The position numbers were made by a program, and so were the translations under genes. From Gonatopus flavifemur (lineage: Eukaryota > Arthropoda > Insecta > Hymenoptera > Dryinidae), in assembly GCA_018340375.1 (NCBI GenBank), contig JAFFJZ010000009.1, positions 15,082,501 to 15,146,500 of the forward strand: DNA of 64,000 bases, in the 5' to 3' direction. Shown piece by piece: positions 23,358-35,669 of this stretch; the first letter of the stretch is position 1, and every line of letters starts with the position of its first letter. The notes below the pieces were generated by a model. The model was not told the origin of the DNA and made no database searches. It saw only the letters and a list, made by a program, of their open reading frames with translations.

Positions 23358-25389
23358 CAGGGTGGGGCATTTAAAGTGTCGCGGGCGTTTTTTCCAAAAA
23401 TAAAGTGAGATACGAGAAAATTTTTCGGACGGAAATTGTAGGGTACCGAGGGGGACATCCGATGGTGGCCTTGGCTTTGACCTCAAATCTCATCTTCAAG
23501 GGCATTCTGAGATCAACTCTTGTTTTTTACATAGCATCTCATATTTTTTACTGCAGATTTGGATTCTAGGTCAAAAACCAAGAACCTTTTGTCTGAACCA
23601 TTTTCCTGAAATCCGCAAAAATGGCGCTCTAATCGATATTGTTCCATTTTGAATCTGACATTCGAATAACTCGAAAACGAAGGGTCTTGCAAAAGAATGT
23701 TTCGTACAAAAGTTGTCAATACATAACACATTTCAATCGTCTACATTACCACCATTCAGAGCTCACGCAATGTAAACAAACGACGGGGTTCAGTGAAAAT
23801 TCACGATTTTGAAAGTCAGTTTGTCAGTTACATTTGATTAATACTTGGTTTATGACAAATTGAAAATCATGGATATCCGATACACGGTTTCTGAAGAGAT
23901 CGATATGATCTACATTTACGGTGAAGTGCATAAGAACCCCAGACAAGCATATGACTTGTATGCAGAACGATTTCCTGGAAGAACAACGCCATCCATTAGG
24001 TATTTTCAACGCATTACAAAATTATTCTCAGAAACGGGAAGTGTTACAAGGAAAAAACGACATCGAATGAGAACTGTTAGCGGAGAAAATGCGGAAGTTA
24101 ATGTACTAGCTGCAGTAGCCAATAATCCACACGTGAGCTCTCGTGAAATTGAACTCCATTCGGGAATTTCTCGAAGAAGTGTTCTTCGAATACTGAAACC
24201 TCACAAATTCCATCCGTATCACATTTGTTTGCATCGAGACCTTCACGGTGATGATTTCGAAAATCGTGTACAGTTTTGTCGATGGGGTCTAGCGCAAATG
24301 CACAATAACAACTTCATCAACATATTATTTTCTGATGAGTCGACGTTCACCAATCATGGTCAAGTAAATCGACATAATATGCATTACTGGGCGACAGAAA
24401 GTCCAAGATGGTTACGTCAAGTAGAGCATCAAAGACAATGGGCTGTGAATGTTTGGTGTGGTATTTTTCGATCTCGAGTAATTGGACCGTACTTCATTGC
24501 AGATACGCTCAATGGAGAGAAGTACAGACATTTCTTAGATCAAGTACTTCCAACATTACTTGAAGACATACCTATTCAGGAACGATTGAATATGTGGTAT
24601 CAACACGATGGTTGTCCATCCCATTATGCAGTCACAGCTCGAGAAATATTGGACAGAGATTATCCTGGACGATGGATAGGACGTCGTGGACCAGTTCATT
24701 GGCCTGCCCGTTCTCCGGATCTTACTTCTCCAGATTTTATTTCATGGGGATACATAAAAGATACAGTTTATCAACAAGCACCGACTACACCTGAGAATAT
24801 GCGTCAACGAATCATCAATGCATACGCGAGCATCAATGAAGATATTTTAGCACGAGTTCAGCAATCTTTTGTAAAACGTTTTGAAATGTGTATTGAAGTC
24901 GAAGGCCATCATTTTGAGCATCTACTGCATTAAAATTATCCAAGTGATGTAGACGATTGAAATGTGTTGTGTTTTGTCTGTTATACCCCATCACCTCCGT
25001 TTCAGTTCAAGGGGTCCACCTTTGAATCAGACAACTTTTGTCCGGAACATTCTCCTCCAAGACCCTTCGTTTTCGAGTTATTCTAATGTCAGATTCAGTA
25101 TGGAACAATATCGATTAGAGCGCCATCTTTGCGGATTTCAGGAAAATGGTTCAGACAAAAGTTTCTTGGTTTTTGACCTAGAATCCAAATCTGCAGTAAA
25201 AAATATGAGATGCTATTTAAAAAACAAGAGTTGACCTCAGAATGCCCTTGAAGATGAGATTTGAGGTCAAAGCCAAGGCCACCATCGGATGTCCCCCTCG
25301 ATACCCTACAATTTTTGTCCGAAAAATTTTCTCGTATCTCATTTTATTTTTGGAAAAAACGCCCGCGACACTTTAAATGCCCCACCCTG
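23358..25389 (+). mobile_element. Tc1/mariner DD41D element copy 2, complete
   Basis: 2032 bp bounded by CAGGGTGGGGCATTTAAAG and its inverse, with TA on both sides (23356-23357 and 25390-25391). The outer 600 bp of the two ends are partly inverted copies of each other (for example the CATCACCTCC and AAATCTGCAGTAAAAAATAT segments), giving long imperfect inverted repeats. Contains one intact transposase gene. Inserted in the 3' untranslated region of the I-type LINE. Confidence 0.93.
23869..24933 (+). CDS. DD41D Tc1/mariner transposase, intact
   Basis: 354 residues from the ATG at 23869; an open frame extends 24 nt further upstream without another ATG. The N-terminus has two helix-turn-helix-like segments (about residues 10-60 and 75-115; SSREIELHSGISRRSVLRIL is the second). 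The DDE/D catalytic core follows: FSDEST (Asp 1), QHDGCPSH (Asp 2) and SPDLTSPDF (Asp 3), with 41 residues between the last two catalytic aspartates. VNVWCG and the PGRWIG insertion are typical of this insect branch. It would bind the CAGGGTGGGG inverted repeats and move the element by cut-and-paste at TA sites. No stop or frameshift is present, unlike copy 1, so it may be active or recently active. Confidence 0.92.
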   Translation: MDIRYTVSEEIDMIYIYGEVHKNPRQAYDLYAERFPGRTTPSIRYFQRITKLFSETGSVTRKKRHRMRTVSGENAEVNVLAAVANNPHVSSREIELHSGISRRSVLRILKPHKFHPYHICLHRDLHGDDFENRVQFCRWGLAQMHNNNFINILFSDESTFTNHGQVNRHNMHYWATESPRWLRQVEHQRQWAVNVWCGIFRSRVIGPYFIADTLNGEKYRHFLDQVLPTLLEDIPIQERLNMWYQHDGCPSHYAVTAREILDRDYPGRWIGRRGPVHWPARSPDLTSPDFISWGYIKDTVYQQAPTTPENMRQRIINAYASINEDILARVQQSFVKRFEMCIEVEGHHFEHLLH

Positions 25390-25506
25390 TATATACAATA
25401 AGGCAACTGAATATATTTTCAGTGCCTTCTTTGTAATTCCCCTAACATCCCAAATCCCTATATCAGCTAAACACTTCTCAAATTCTTTTCTCTCTTTCTT
25501 ATACAC

Positions 25507-28500
25507 TTAACATTCCTCAATCACATGAACAATTGTTTCAACATTCTTTCCACAAACACAACTTGGATCGTCCACCATACATTTTCTGTGTAAGGATTCT
25601 TTCAAGTTGTAATGGTTTGCCCTCAATCTGTTCATCATCATTACTCTTTTCCTTGAAATTTTCATATTTCTGTACCAAGGGTGCCTTCTTCCTTCCCTAT
25701 AATAATTTTCAACATGAATCTTCCCCCTCCATTTTGCTTCCTCCACAAATTTCTTGACGGACTTTTTCCAATTGAATTCTTCAAATACGTTTCTTAAGTC
25801 TCCTTGAACTCCTTTATTCGAATCACCCATTCCTTTTAACGTCATCTCCTTTGCTGAAGCGTCTGCCCTATCATTCCCTACACTTCCCATGTGTTCAGGA
25901 ATCCATCCTAACACTATTCTTCCCCTGTCCTTATTATAAGTTACACTTTTATTCCATATTCTAATCAAATTTTTGATTTCTAAAATAAGCGGATTTATAT
26001 TGGCTTTGATGTCTTTGTTTTCCGAGGCCTTTAAAACCCTTCCCGAATCTGATAATATTAGCACGTTTCCTTTATTTATATTCTCTAACGACATTTCTAT
26101 TGCTTTACTGACCGCTACCGCTTCTGCCGTAAAAATAGAACATCTCACATCTAATGCCCACCCCCTATCTCAATTTTTTCCTACATAGTACCCACTTACT
26201 GCAGCTCCTACCTTTCCTTTTCCTTCAACCTTGGACCCATCCGTATACAGGACTGTCGTCTGGCCATTCAAATTCCAGTTCCTACTTAAAATTTCTATAT
26301 ATTTTTTGTCATCAATTTCCTGATTCCTCTTAGTCTTTCCCGTATCCAAATCTATATTCAAATTCTGTAAACTTGCATCATACTTATAATTAAATACTTT
26401 GACATTTTTATCGTCACTTTTTATCAAAATCCTATTGTATTTTTTACACTTCTCATATATTTTCAGGCATTTACTTTTTCTTTGTTTTCTTTTTCCTTTC
26501 CTATTCTTCTTTATCCTTAATACTTCTAATATATTTATCAAATTACTCTCCTTTCGTTCCCTGTTTCTTAAAATTAAATTTCCTGTAAGCATATTCACAC
26601 GGTCTTCTAAACTCATAACACCCGCCTCTAAGTGCATGACGTTTATTGGCGTGGAGTTTCTATAGCCTCATGATATTCTAATGCCTTTGATCTGTATTTT
26701 ATTGATAAGATTCCTAATTTTTGATCCTTGATGAAATACGCTGCTCCCATAATCTATTACAGATCTCACCATGCTCTTGTACACCATAATCATTGTTTCC
26801 ACCTCAGTTCCCCAACTTATCCCTGCCATATATTTTAACAAATTGCATCTTTTGTCCCCTTTCCTTCTAACTTCCTTTGCTTGCTCCTTAAAATTTAATT
26901 CAGAGTCCAAAATCATTCCTCAGAATTTCGCTTTATTATTAACCTCGATCTCATTTCTGACGATATTTATTTTATTCACCTTGTTTTTCTCTTTCTTTGT
27001 AAAACAAATTACCTCTGTTTTCCTCGCTGACATTTTTAAGCCTAATTCCGCCAGTCTATCATTAATTGTTCCCACAGCTTCCTCAATTATCCTAATATTT
27101 CTAATCCTATCCTTATCTCTTCTATATACTACCACATCATCTGCGTATTGCAGATTTTTAACCCCTTCTCCTAAATTTTCATACGAACCGGTTGTATAAA
27201 TATTATACAAAATCGGGCTTGAAATACCTCCTTGTGGAACCCCTTTTATCACCTTCCTCTCCATTTCTCCTCCAAAATAATTTAAAATAACATTATTTCT
27301 TTCACTCAGCCAATTACCTACAAAAGCAGTAAATCTTCCCAGAATTCCCATGTTCATCATCTTTTGAATTAATAAATTATGTAGGACGTTGTCATACGCT
27401 CCTTCAATGTCAATAAAAACTGTCAGCATATCTTGGTCCTTAACAAAACCTATCTCCGCGTCTGTGCACAAGCTCACAATGCTGTCCATACATGACCTAC
27501 CCTTTCTAAAACCATTTTGCGTTTCATCCAACTTCCCTCTTTTCTCCAACCACCAACCTAATCTATCATTAATCATTCTCTCAAGTACCTCACCTAAACA
27601 TGATTTTAAAGTTATTGGCCTCACACCCCCATTTGCTTTATTTATAAAAAACACTTGCCCTTTCTTCCAATCATTTGGCATCGAACCAGATCTCCAAAAT
27701 TCATTAAAGATTTTAAGTAAATCCCACCTGATGAAGTCGGGTAAAGCCTTGATAATCTTATTATCAATTCCGTCTAGACCCGGAGCGGCCTTTTCTCTAC
27801 CTTTTCCTATAGCTTTATTCAACTCACTCATACTAAAATCTTCTTCTAACTTATCTTTAATACCCTTACTTTTGATCTTTTCACATATAGTATTAATCTC
27901 ATTATTTTCCACCCAATCAACTGACAATTTTCCTATCGCTTTTGTTATCTTTTCTTCTTTCCTACTCCCGTCTCTTGCTCTCCAATCTACCTCTATTGCA
28001 GCGTTTTTGAAAATTTTTGCTTTTTTCCAAACATATTTCCCATTACTATTCTTATTTAAAGACCCTACAAAATTTTTATAATTTTCTCTTTTCTTTTGTT
28101 CCACAAGTTTTTTAACTTCTGCCACACTTTTCTTATACTCTTCCTGATTCTCTATATTTCCATTTCTTCTAAAATTCTTTAGAGCTAACTTTCTTTTTTC
28201 TACTGCTCTTTCGCAATCCATGTCCCACCATTCAAGTCTTCTTCTCCAGTCTTATTTCTTATTTCTCCTTATTCATTCAGTCTTATTAATTCAGTCTTAT
28301 TTCTCCATGTAATAAAACTACCTTTTCTTCTCTTCATTTTAATTTCCTCTACTGTCATATCTTCTTTTCTACCTGATACCCTATTTACCACTCTGTTAAT
28401 AGTTTCAACTAAAATTCTATATTTCACCATATCATTATTTTCACGAAAATCTACCTCTTTTCTTGCAAATTTCCATTCTATTATCAACTCGTCTCCAGAT

Positions 28501-29279
28501 CTTCTCCAATCTGTTCTTTAATTATGAATCTTATTACTTACTTTTTGATATTCAACATCCAAATTGATATTTACTATAACTCCATTTATCGGTATATGAT
28601 CCGATCCCCATGATTCCTCTTCTTCTACAGTTTTTATTTTGCTTACTCATGATTCTGAACAAAAAATTAGATCAATGTTACTTTGTTTACTGACTCTACT
28701 ACTACCTACATACGAAAATGTATCAGTATTACAGCAAAAAACATTGTTGTCCTCCCAAAAATCCCATAATTTCTTACCATAGCAATCCGAGACACTCCCA
28801 TTCCATCCCACATGGTGGGCGTTATTGTCTAGCCTCTATTAGGAGATTGTATAGTCTCCCATGACTATACAATCTTCATCCTTTCCTTTACAGCTCATTA
28901 CATATTCCCAAAAGTTCTGATCGAACTTTACTCCAGGGGCTCTATAAATCACGAATATGTATATTCATTTCTCCTCATATTTGATCCTTAACCCCACCTT
29001 ATCTATACCTACTGTATTAATTTCATCTAATTCTTCTTATCTTCTCCATTCTATTTCTTTTATAATGAAAATCCCTACACCTCCTCCTTTCTCCTCCCCT
29101 TCTCTATTCTTTCCCACCCAATCAAAATCTCTCAACTTGATTTTATCGTTCTTCTTTAACCAAGTTTCCGTAATACCCATCAAATCATAGTTAATAGCCC
29201 TTTGCCTAATTTCGTCCAATTTACCTTTCAACCCTCTCGAATTCCAAATAACAAATTTAAAATTATTTTTTTTATCCAT
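25507..29279 (-). pseudogene. I-type LINE ORF2: endonuclease, RT, RNase H, frameshifted
   Basis: Reading down from 29279: an AP-endonuclease domain begins with FVIWNSRGLKGKLDEI and ITETWL (active-site Asn and Glu), continues in other frames through DNNAHHVGWNG near 28810, and ends with GSDHIPI near 28600. The reverse transcriptase (28221-26920) has GKGREKAAPGLDGI, FRKGRSCMDSI, KGVPQGGISSP and the catalytic QYADDVVVY at about 27140. After two further frames (26916-26170) comes RNase H (26148-25507) with the DSGRVL and WIPEHMGSVGNDRAD motifs, and then a C-terminal Cys/His segment (CVCG...HVIEEC). At least six frameshifts or stops break the gene, so it is dead, but the key RT and RNase H residues are still visible. 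Confidence 0.88.
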
Positions 29280-29374
29280 TATTGAATATTAACTATATAT
29301 TCCACTTAAAAAACCTCTAACCTCTCTTTTCCAATTATGACAAAAGGCTTAATAGTATTTGACATATACTTTTC

Positions 29375-31473
29375 TCAAACACTATCCTCCCACTGTTCAT
29401 CTACTCTACTATACCCATCATGCTCTTTGTCACCTCCTCCTTCGTCTACGTATTCTTTTCTCAAAATCTCTATATTGTTATCATCTACCCAACCATCTTT
29501 ATTCTTTTCCTCTTCTCTAAGTTCATTTTTAATCCCACTTTCTTTATCACAATCCATCGATGTTTCCTTTTCCTCTATCTTACTTATCTGTACTCCCAAA
29601 GATATATCATCATCACATTGTTTTTGTTGTTGAACATCTTTTTCTAAATTATCTATGCTCTTACTATCTTGACTCTGCTCTATAACTTTATTATGCTCTC
29701 CTTTTTGCCTTCCCATTACTTTGTTTACTCCGGAACCCATAAAGTTTTCTATGCCACGTATTATTGGCCCTTTACGTGAAAAAAAACCTTCTCCTACTCC
29801 TTTTTGGCTTTGATATTTCACTTTCGGGTCAAAATTGAAACCCTTCTTCATAGCACCTAAATTCGTGTTACTCCCTTTTTGAAAACTAAAAATATTATCA
29901 CAATTTTGTTTATCACAGGTATCATTTTTCTTTTCAAATTCGACATTCCTACGATTATATTTAGTGTTTTTTTCTTTGTCACCGTCGACTCTAATTTTAT
30001 CTCGTTTTACAAATATATCCTCAGTATTATATCTCCCTATATTAGAATCTATTTTTCCAATATCTTTTTGAAAGAAAACTCTTTTTTCTCTAATCTCTCT
30101 TTTTTTATCATCATGAACACTTGAATTACAATTTTCATCTTCTAAAATTGCGAATCGGTTCTCATTCTCTATATCACCCTCTTTTCTCATATATCCTATA
30201 GTATAACTGTTTGTATTTCTCTTATCAAATTCTTTCTTTCTAACAACATTTTGCTTCCTGTCTCCCAAACCCGGAAATTCTTCTCTATTCCAAATACTTC
30301 CTTTAAATTACTCATCTTTCCTTATTACATTCTTAGCTTCATTGAAGCTTATGTTTTCAAACGCCATCATTCTTCTTATTTCCATTTCAAAAGCTTTTAT
30401 TCTGCAGTTCTTAGATGTACTTTCATGAGATCCCCCGCAATTTACACATTTATAATCTTTTTCACGTTTTCCGTGAAACTCTTCTCCGCATGTCCTGCGA
30501 ATATAAAAATCACTTGTACATTTTTTTTCAAGTGACCGTATTTATAACATTTAAAACATTGTAGAACATTATCTACAAACGGATTTACGTTAACCCAAGC
30601 ATGACCATATCCGTAGTAAATTCTACTTGGTAATATATCACCTTTGACCCTGATTAAGATATTTCTTGTTGGTACCCATTCTTTTTTTCCTTCGACAACT
30701 ACCCTTTTATTCATTCTAACTAATTCCACTATGTTTTCATCCCAAATCATTTCCTGTTCCAATTCTTCTATTGTACCGTACCAGTCTGTTATGATATCTC
30801 TTCTACCAAGTTTCCTTTTTGGCATAAATGCTTTTAGTACATTACTTTCACGTTGACCCATTCTTATGAACGTGTTCGCCTCTCTGTAACTTCTGAACTT
30901 AACTTCTCCTTTACCTCTTCCTGACGTCTTATAGTCCTCGACTTGTATTTTAAAACTACATATCATTCTATATAATCTTTGATTGCATTCCGAATTGGAC
31001 CAATCTTTTTTAACTCCTAACAATGTAGCTTCAACCACATATGAAGAACACATCCCTTCTTCGTAATATACTATTTCCTGTTTATCATCTACCCTTTGCT
31101 TGTTTGTTTTTTGAATCGAATTTTCTGTCCTAACTTCTATACTGTCTTTATTCTCAACATTCATTGTTGTACCATCACTCATTGCTACACTAGGAATTTG
31201 TTTATTATCAGCTTTTACCCCGATAATTTCGTTGATTGCATCTAATGACATATTCATTATTCCTTTTTTCACATCAAACAAATTTTTTTCATTTCTGCAA
31301 TATCTTTTATTATCAAGCTTGAAAGAATCCTCTCTATCTCTCTCCATGCCAACTACGACTTTATTATCCTCAAACATTCCATTTATCTCAACAACTGCTA
31401 CATTATAGTCCCTTTCATCGTCTTTAACCTCTGGTACCCCTCCCCCCCCCCCATTGGCGGTACACAAATCCAC
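29375..31473 (-). pseudogene. I-type LINE ORF1 (nucleic-acid-binding protein), frameshifted
   Basis: The first frame (31473-30442) begins after a poly-glycine run encoded by a C tract at 31442-31450. It carries a conserved central region and a zinc knuckle starting CFKCYKYGHLKK at about 30560-30525. The frame breaks just after that knuckle. Further Cys/His motifs (including a CVNCGGSHEST-like knuckle near 30440) continue in another frame, followed by a lysine-, asparagine- and glutamate-rich tail (30268-29375). This is the usual layout of ORF1 in I and related LINEs: RNA binding and particle formation with ORF2. The tail is low-complexity and hard to assign. Confidence 0.7.
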
Positions 31474-31850
31474 TTTCCCGCCTAACCTCTCACCCTTGAG
31501 TTCATTCAGCGTTCAATATTGTTCACAATTAACTCAAATTAAGTATTTTCCAATCCTCAAAACACTTTCCACCAACAAAAAAACCTTTCACCAAATAGTT
31601 TATATTACAACACTCTCTAATTAACTTAGAAAACTAATAAATCGCACATCCACATTCAACAACAACCTCAATTATAGACATACAATAAGAATCTGACTTT
31701 TTTTTTATTACACGATTGTCTTCAGCGGTTTGTTTACACGCGACAACGATCGGATACCGCCATATTGTTTTTTTTTTCCTGCTAGGAGTCCGCGTGACTT
31801 GAGAGCGAGTGTGTTCGAAGGTGGTGCGTTCTCATCACACCGTGTGTTCG

Positions 31851-33682
31851 CGCGCCTTGAAAAAATCTAGTAACTTTTGTGCTTTTCTCTTTTTAAAGGA
31901 TAAATGAAATCTAAAACATAAATACTCAAATCTTATGGTGTTTTCTATACTCAACGCATGAATTTCTGTTTCTTCACTTAATATTCTTGCATGTTCTTTC
32001 GGTATCACGTATATATTTCGTAACTCGAAAATATATGTGTATACCTACTTCCAAAAAAAACCCAGGGTACTCCCTATCTCCCTGATTATCCTTGTTTTAA
32101 CCAAGCAAACCTTCGTAAAACATGATAATCTTTCACATGTGTATTTACGGCTGGAGAATAATCTCTTTTATCGAATTCTGAAATGTAAAGAATAAGTTCT
32201 ACAATCCTCAATCCACTGAAATTTGAGTTTTCTCTTACAGATACAATTTACCGAGTAGTTTGAACAGATTAGGTGAAAAGATTGAATCATAGATAAATTG
32301 GAGGTTGAGGGATTATAGAAGCCCATGGATAGCAATGCTTGTTCAATCTTGATAGGCAGGCAAATACAATCGAAACAAATCTTTTAAAATTGTAGAGATT
32401 TCACACAGGGAATGAAATACAGAAAGGAGATAAAAAATATACAGATTTTAAACGCGAATTTAATAACTCCTGAATGAATGAATAAATGATGCAGGGATCA
32501 TTCAAATTTCAAAATTCCATCAATTATTATAATCATATTGAAACAATTCAATCAACTTCAATGAGGTTAATCAACTCATATGAATATACAAAAAACAAAC
32601 AAACAAACAAACAAACGGAAAACAATGAATTCATAAAACACACTAAATGAGTATTGTTTTTTGAATGTTATTTGAATAATTCTCTTCTTGTCTTCTGTTC
32701 TGTATTGTGGGAAGTTTCAAAACTACCGCGGCGAAAGGTTAACTTACGATACAGAAAGATATAAGTTCATCTACGTATGAAAGATTGATAGCGACCAAAA
32801 TCTAATTTTTTCTGATTTCCGAATCACACTTTTATCATACGGTCATGCTAGAAACTACCGCGACGAAAGGTTAACATACGTAAATGACTTGCAAGAATAA
32901 GAATTTTGAAACTTATGCAACTTAAGCAACTAAATGAATCAACGTAACGAAACGAATTATGAAACAAAAGACAGACGTTTATCCTGTCAAAATTGATTAA
33001 AAGCAGAAGTTTAACCTGCAAATCGAAACGAAAGAAAATACTCATGAATTGAGAATGATCAATGAAATCAAGTGAATAAATGAAGGAATTAATGAAAGAT
33101 GAATGATTTATGTTTTTTTTGATAGTTCATCATGAGGTTTGAAAATTCGAACGCAACCTCCACTATAATCTCCCAATTAAAGACGAGCGCGAATAAACAA
33201 ACGACCTCAACTCTAATCGGAAGATAACATTTGTTAACTAACAAATTTTATAAACAATTTACAAAACACGAATTTCCGATAACTACATAATCAAACTCAA
33301 ACAAGGATAACATATTTAAGCCCGAAAAGGAAGAACAAGGCATACCTTGTTAAATTATTGAATAAATAATTTTCATAAATAGAATAAAGATATTGATCAA
33401 AAAAATCTTTATGATAACTAAACACGACCAATCAAACGAATATTAACATCATCGACTGACTAATTGTTATAAGCAATCATTGTTATCAATGAACAAATAA
33501 TAATTGATATCGACCCTTATCCGTAAATCACATTATTGTGGATGAATAAACGTTAATTGATTTGAATAATCTGATGAATCGATTCTCACAATTAATTAAC
33601 AAAGTTAAACAGTTAAACGACTTATAATCAACGCATAAAAATTTATACCCTTCAAACTCTACCTCAATGAAATTCTGAGTAA
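31851..33682 (+). other. Leader, second part, upstream of gag
   Basis: AT-rich untranslated DNA between the LINE 5' end and the gag ATG. It contains an AAAC-type microsatellite at about 32588-32614. A direct repeat reading AAACTACCGCGGCGAAAGGTT (one mismatch between copies) occurs near 32720 and 32851, 130 bp apart. I read it as the continuation of the provirus leader that starts at 21663. No LTR edge was found here, which supports placing the 5' LTR further upstream. Confidence 0.45.
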
Positions 33683-35669
33683 ATGTCTGGCGTAACAACA
33701 CGCAGCCAACAGAAGGAATTGGACGAGGAATTGGGGAATAAGGATAGAAATCCAGACTCAACAAAAGAAAATACGGGAAATCTCGATTATACAACTATTG
33801 AAAATCCCTTCGCATCAAAATAAAAACTTGAACATTCGCCTAAAAGGAAAAATTCTGAAGATAAAAGAGAAGAAGAAAAAGATAATGACGGAAGTACTTC
33901 AGAGAACACTATCATCTCCGTTAAGGAAGAGTCATCAAAGCAAACCGAAGAAGAATCATCGAAAGTAGGAAATTCATTTGTAACCAGTACTCCTCTTAAA
34001 GAAACTGATAAAACCTTTAAAATTGATATAAGCACAATTTCTTCAATTGAAATCAAAAGTAACAAAATAAAAAGGATTCCTATCGACCCAGGAAAAGTCG
34101 TAAAATCATCACTAAAGTCGACTAAAATTAGAGAAAATCATGTGAAGAAAACTTCTATTGAACCGCAAAAAATCATAAAACCTACACGCAAAATGGCTAA
34201 TAATTTCATCAAAGTCCAAGACGCGATATCATTGATCCCCGTGTTCTCAGGGACTCGCGATGACACCAGTTTTGATGAATTTGTAGCAGCCTGTGCTGAT
34301 GCAAGATTACTCATCGACCCTGCTATAGAGAGAAATTTTACCACGATGATACGCTCGAAATTGAGAGATGGAGCACTACATATTGCTCGCAGCTCAAATC
34401 CCGGAACTGTTGCACAATTAATAACTGCATTAAGAGGAATTTATGCTACACGAGAATTTTCTATAGACCTCATTGGAAAACTTGGTACCTTATGCCAATT
34501 AACGCACGAAGATGCTGCTACCTACTTTAGTAAAACAAGGAAATTGGGTACTAGAATAGTAGAAGCCTATAAAAATGAGAATGATAACGCTATCACAGAA
34601 GCCAAACGCACTGAATTAGAACAAGCGGCGTGCAGATCCTTCGTACGAAGTTTGAAACAAGAAATTTTCAATCAAATGGAGGAAAAAAATGACTTGAACA
34701 CCCCTGGACCAGAAGCCATTACAATAGAAAAAGAACTAACTGTGCAAAAACAGTTGAGAAATTTATCACTTAAGAAGGAAAAATGTATCTTATGTGATGA
34801 ATTCGGACATGAATCAACTGACTGTCCGATACTGAACAAAGGAGGATCCAAAGCAACAAATCGATGCCAAATTTGCAACCGTGACGGACATATAGCTGTC
34901 GATTGTTACAAATACAAGAAATCCAATGACAATGACAGGCCTAAATGTCAGATTTGCAAAAAATCCGGACATGAGGCGGATATTTGCAGAAGCCGAGATC
35001 TCACAAAATGCACCAATTGTCACAAACGTGGCCATACAGCTCGAGAATGCAGGAACCCGTTCGAAAGAAATTCGGACACCTGCCAGATTTGTAAAAAATC
35101 GGACACCAAGCTGATGAATGCCGATATTATGCGCCGATCAGAACCATGCAGCCAAGAGGATGCCTTAAATGCAATTCAACGGACCACACCTCTGTTCGCT
35201 GTCCGTTAAACCGACCCTGTCCGAAATGCAATCGATTCGGACATTTGGCTAGAGAATGTAAAATCCCTATGATGTGCCACTATGTAAGAGAAGTGGACAT
35301 GAAGCAGACCACTGTCCAGAAGTTACTATCCGGAATCCAAAATTGAATACTCAGTGCCAATTTTGTGAAAAATTGGGTCATTCTGCGGATACCTGTTATA
35401 AATTGAAACCTAGAATCAATAATGGAAAATATTGCACCTTTTGTAAAGGTACTTCTCATACTTTTGAGGACTGTAGAGTACGGAGAGATGCTCAAACTTT
35501 GAAGAGCTCGGGAAACTCCCAGAGCGTCCCACGGAGGGAGGCTGGAATTCAACATCAAAATTCATCGAGGACCCAAGAATTGACGCGTCCGAACCAGAGC
35601 GTGCATTATGCAATGATTCACGCGGACGATATCGACGAACTACCGACATTGAAGTTACGTTCTCCTGCT
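33683..35669 (+). pseudogene. gag: Ty3/gypsy gag with about ten zinc knuckles, broken
   Basis: The ATG at 33683 starts a frame with a short N-terminal domain rich in Ser, Glu and Lys, one in-frame stop near 33822, then a gypsy-type capsid region (about 34200-34760). A C-terminal array of CCHC zinc knuckles follows, from CILCDEFGHESTDC at about 34783 to CTFCKGTSHTFEDC near 35435. Counting across two frameshifts (near 35105 and 35280) there are about ten CX2CX4HX4C units. Most insect gypsy Gags have none to two. Gag would form the particle and bind the RNA. The frame continues past the RTE insertion into protease, so gag and pol may have been one frame originally. Broken by one stop and two frameshifts. 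Confidence 0.82.

Larger units (their letters stand above)
23146..31850 (-). mobile_element. I-type LINE with RNase H domain, decayed
   Basis: On the minus strand: a GC-richer 5' end near 31850-31770, ORF1 (31473-29375), ORF2 with endonuclease, reverse transcriptase and RNase H (29279-25507), a 3' untranslated region and a poly(A) tail, seen as a run of T at about 23150-23170. A DD41D transposon sits inside the 3' untranslated region. The RNase H domain after the RT separates it from Jockey- and RTE-type LINEs and fits the I group. I found no clean target duplication, so the 5' boundary is approximate. Confidence 0.75.

Noticed and set aside
27389..28081. 230-codon plus-strand open frame
   Set aside because: Antisense to the I-type LINE reverse transcriptase, which has clear RT motifs; the low-complexity hydrophobic composition is expected of a shadow frame.
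31763..31774. T run as the poly(A) tail of a separate LINE
   Set aside because: No LINE coding sequence lies upstream of it in the required orientation; it falls in the 5' region of the I-type LINE.
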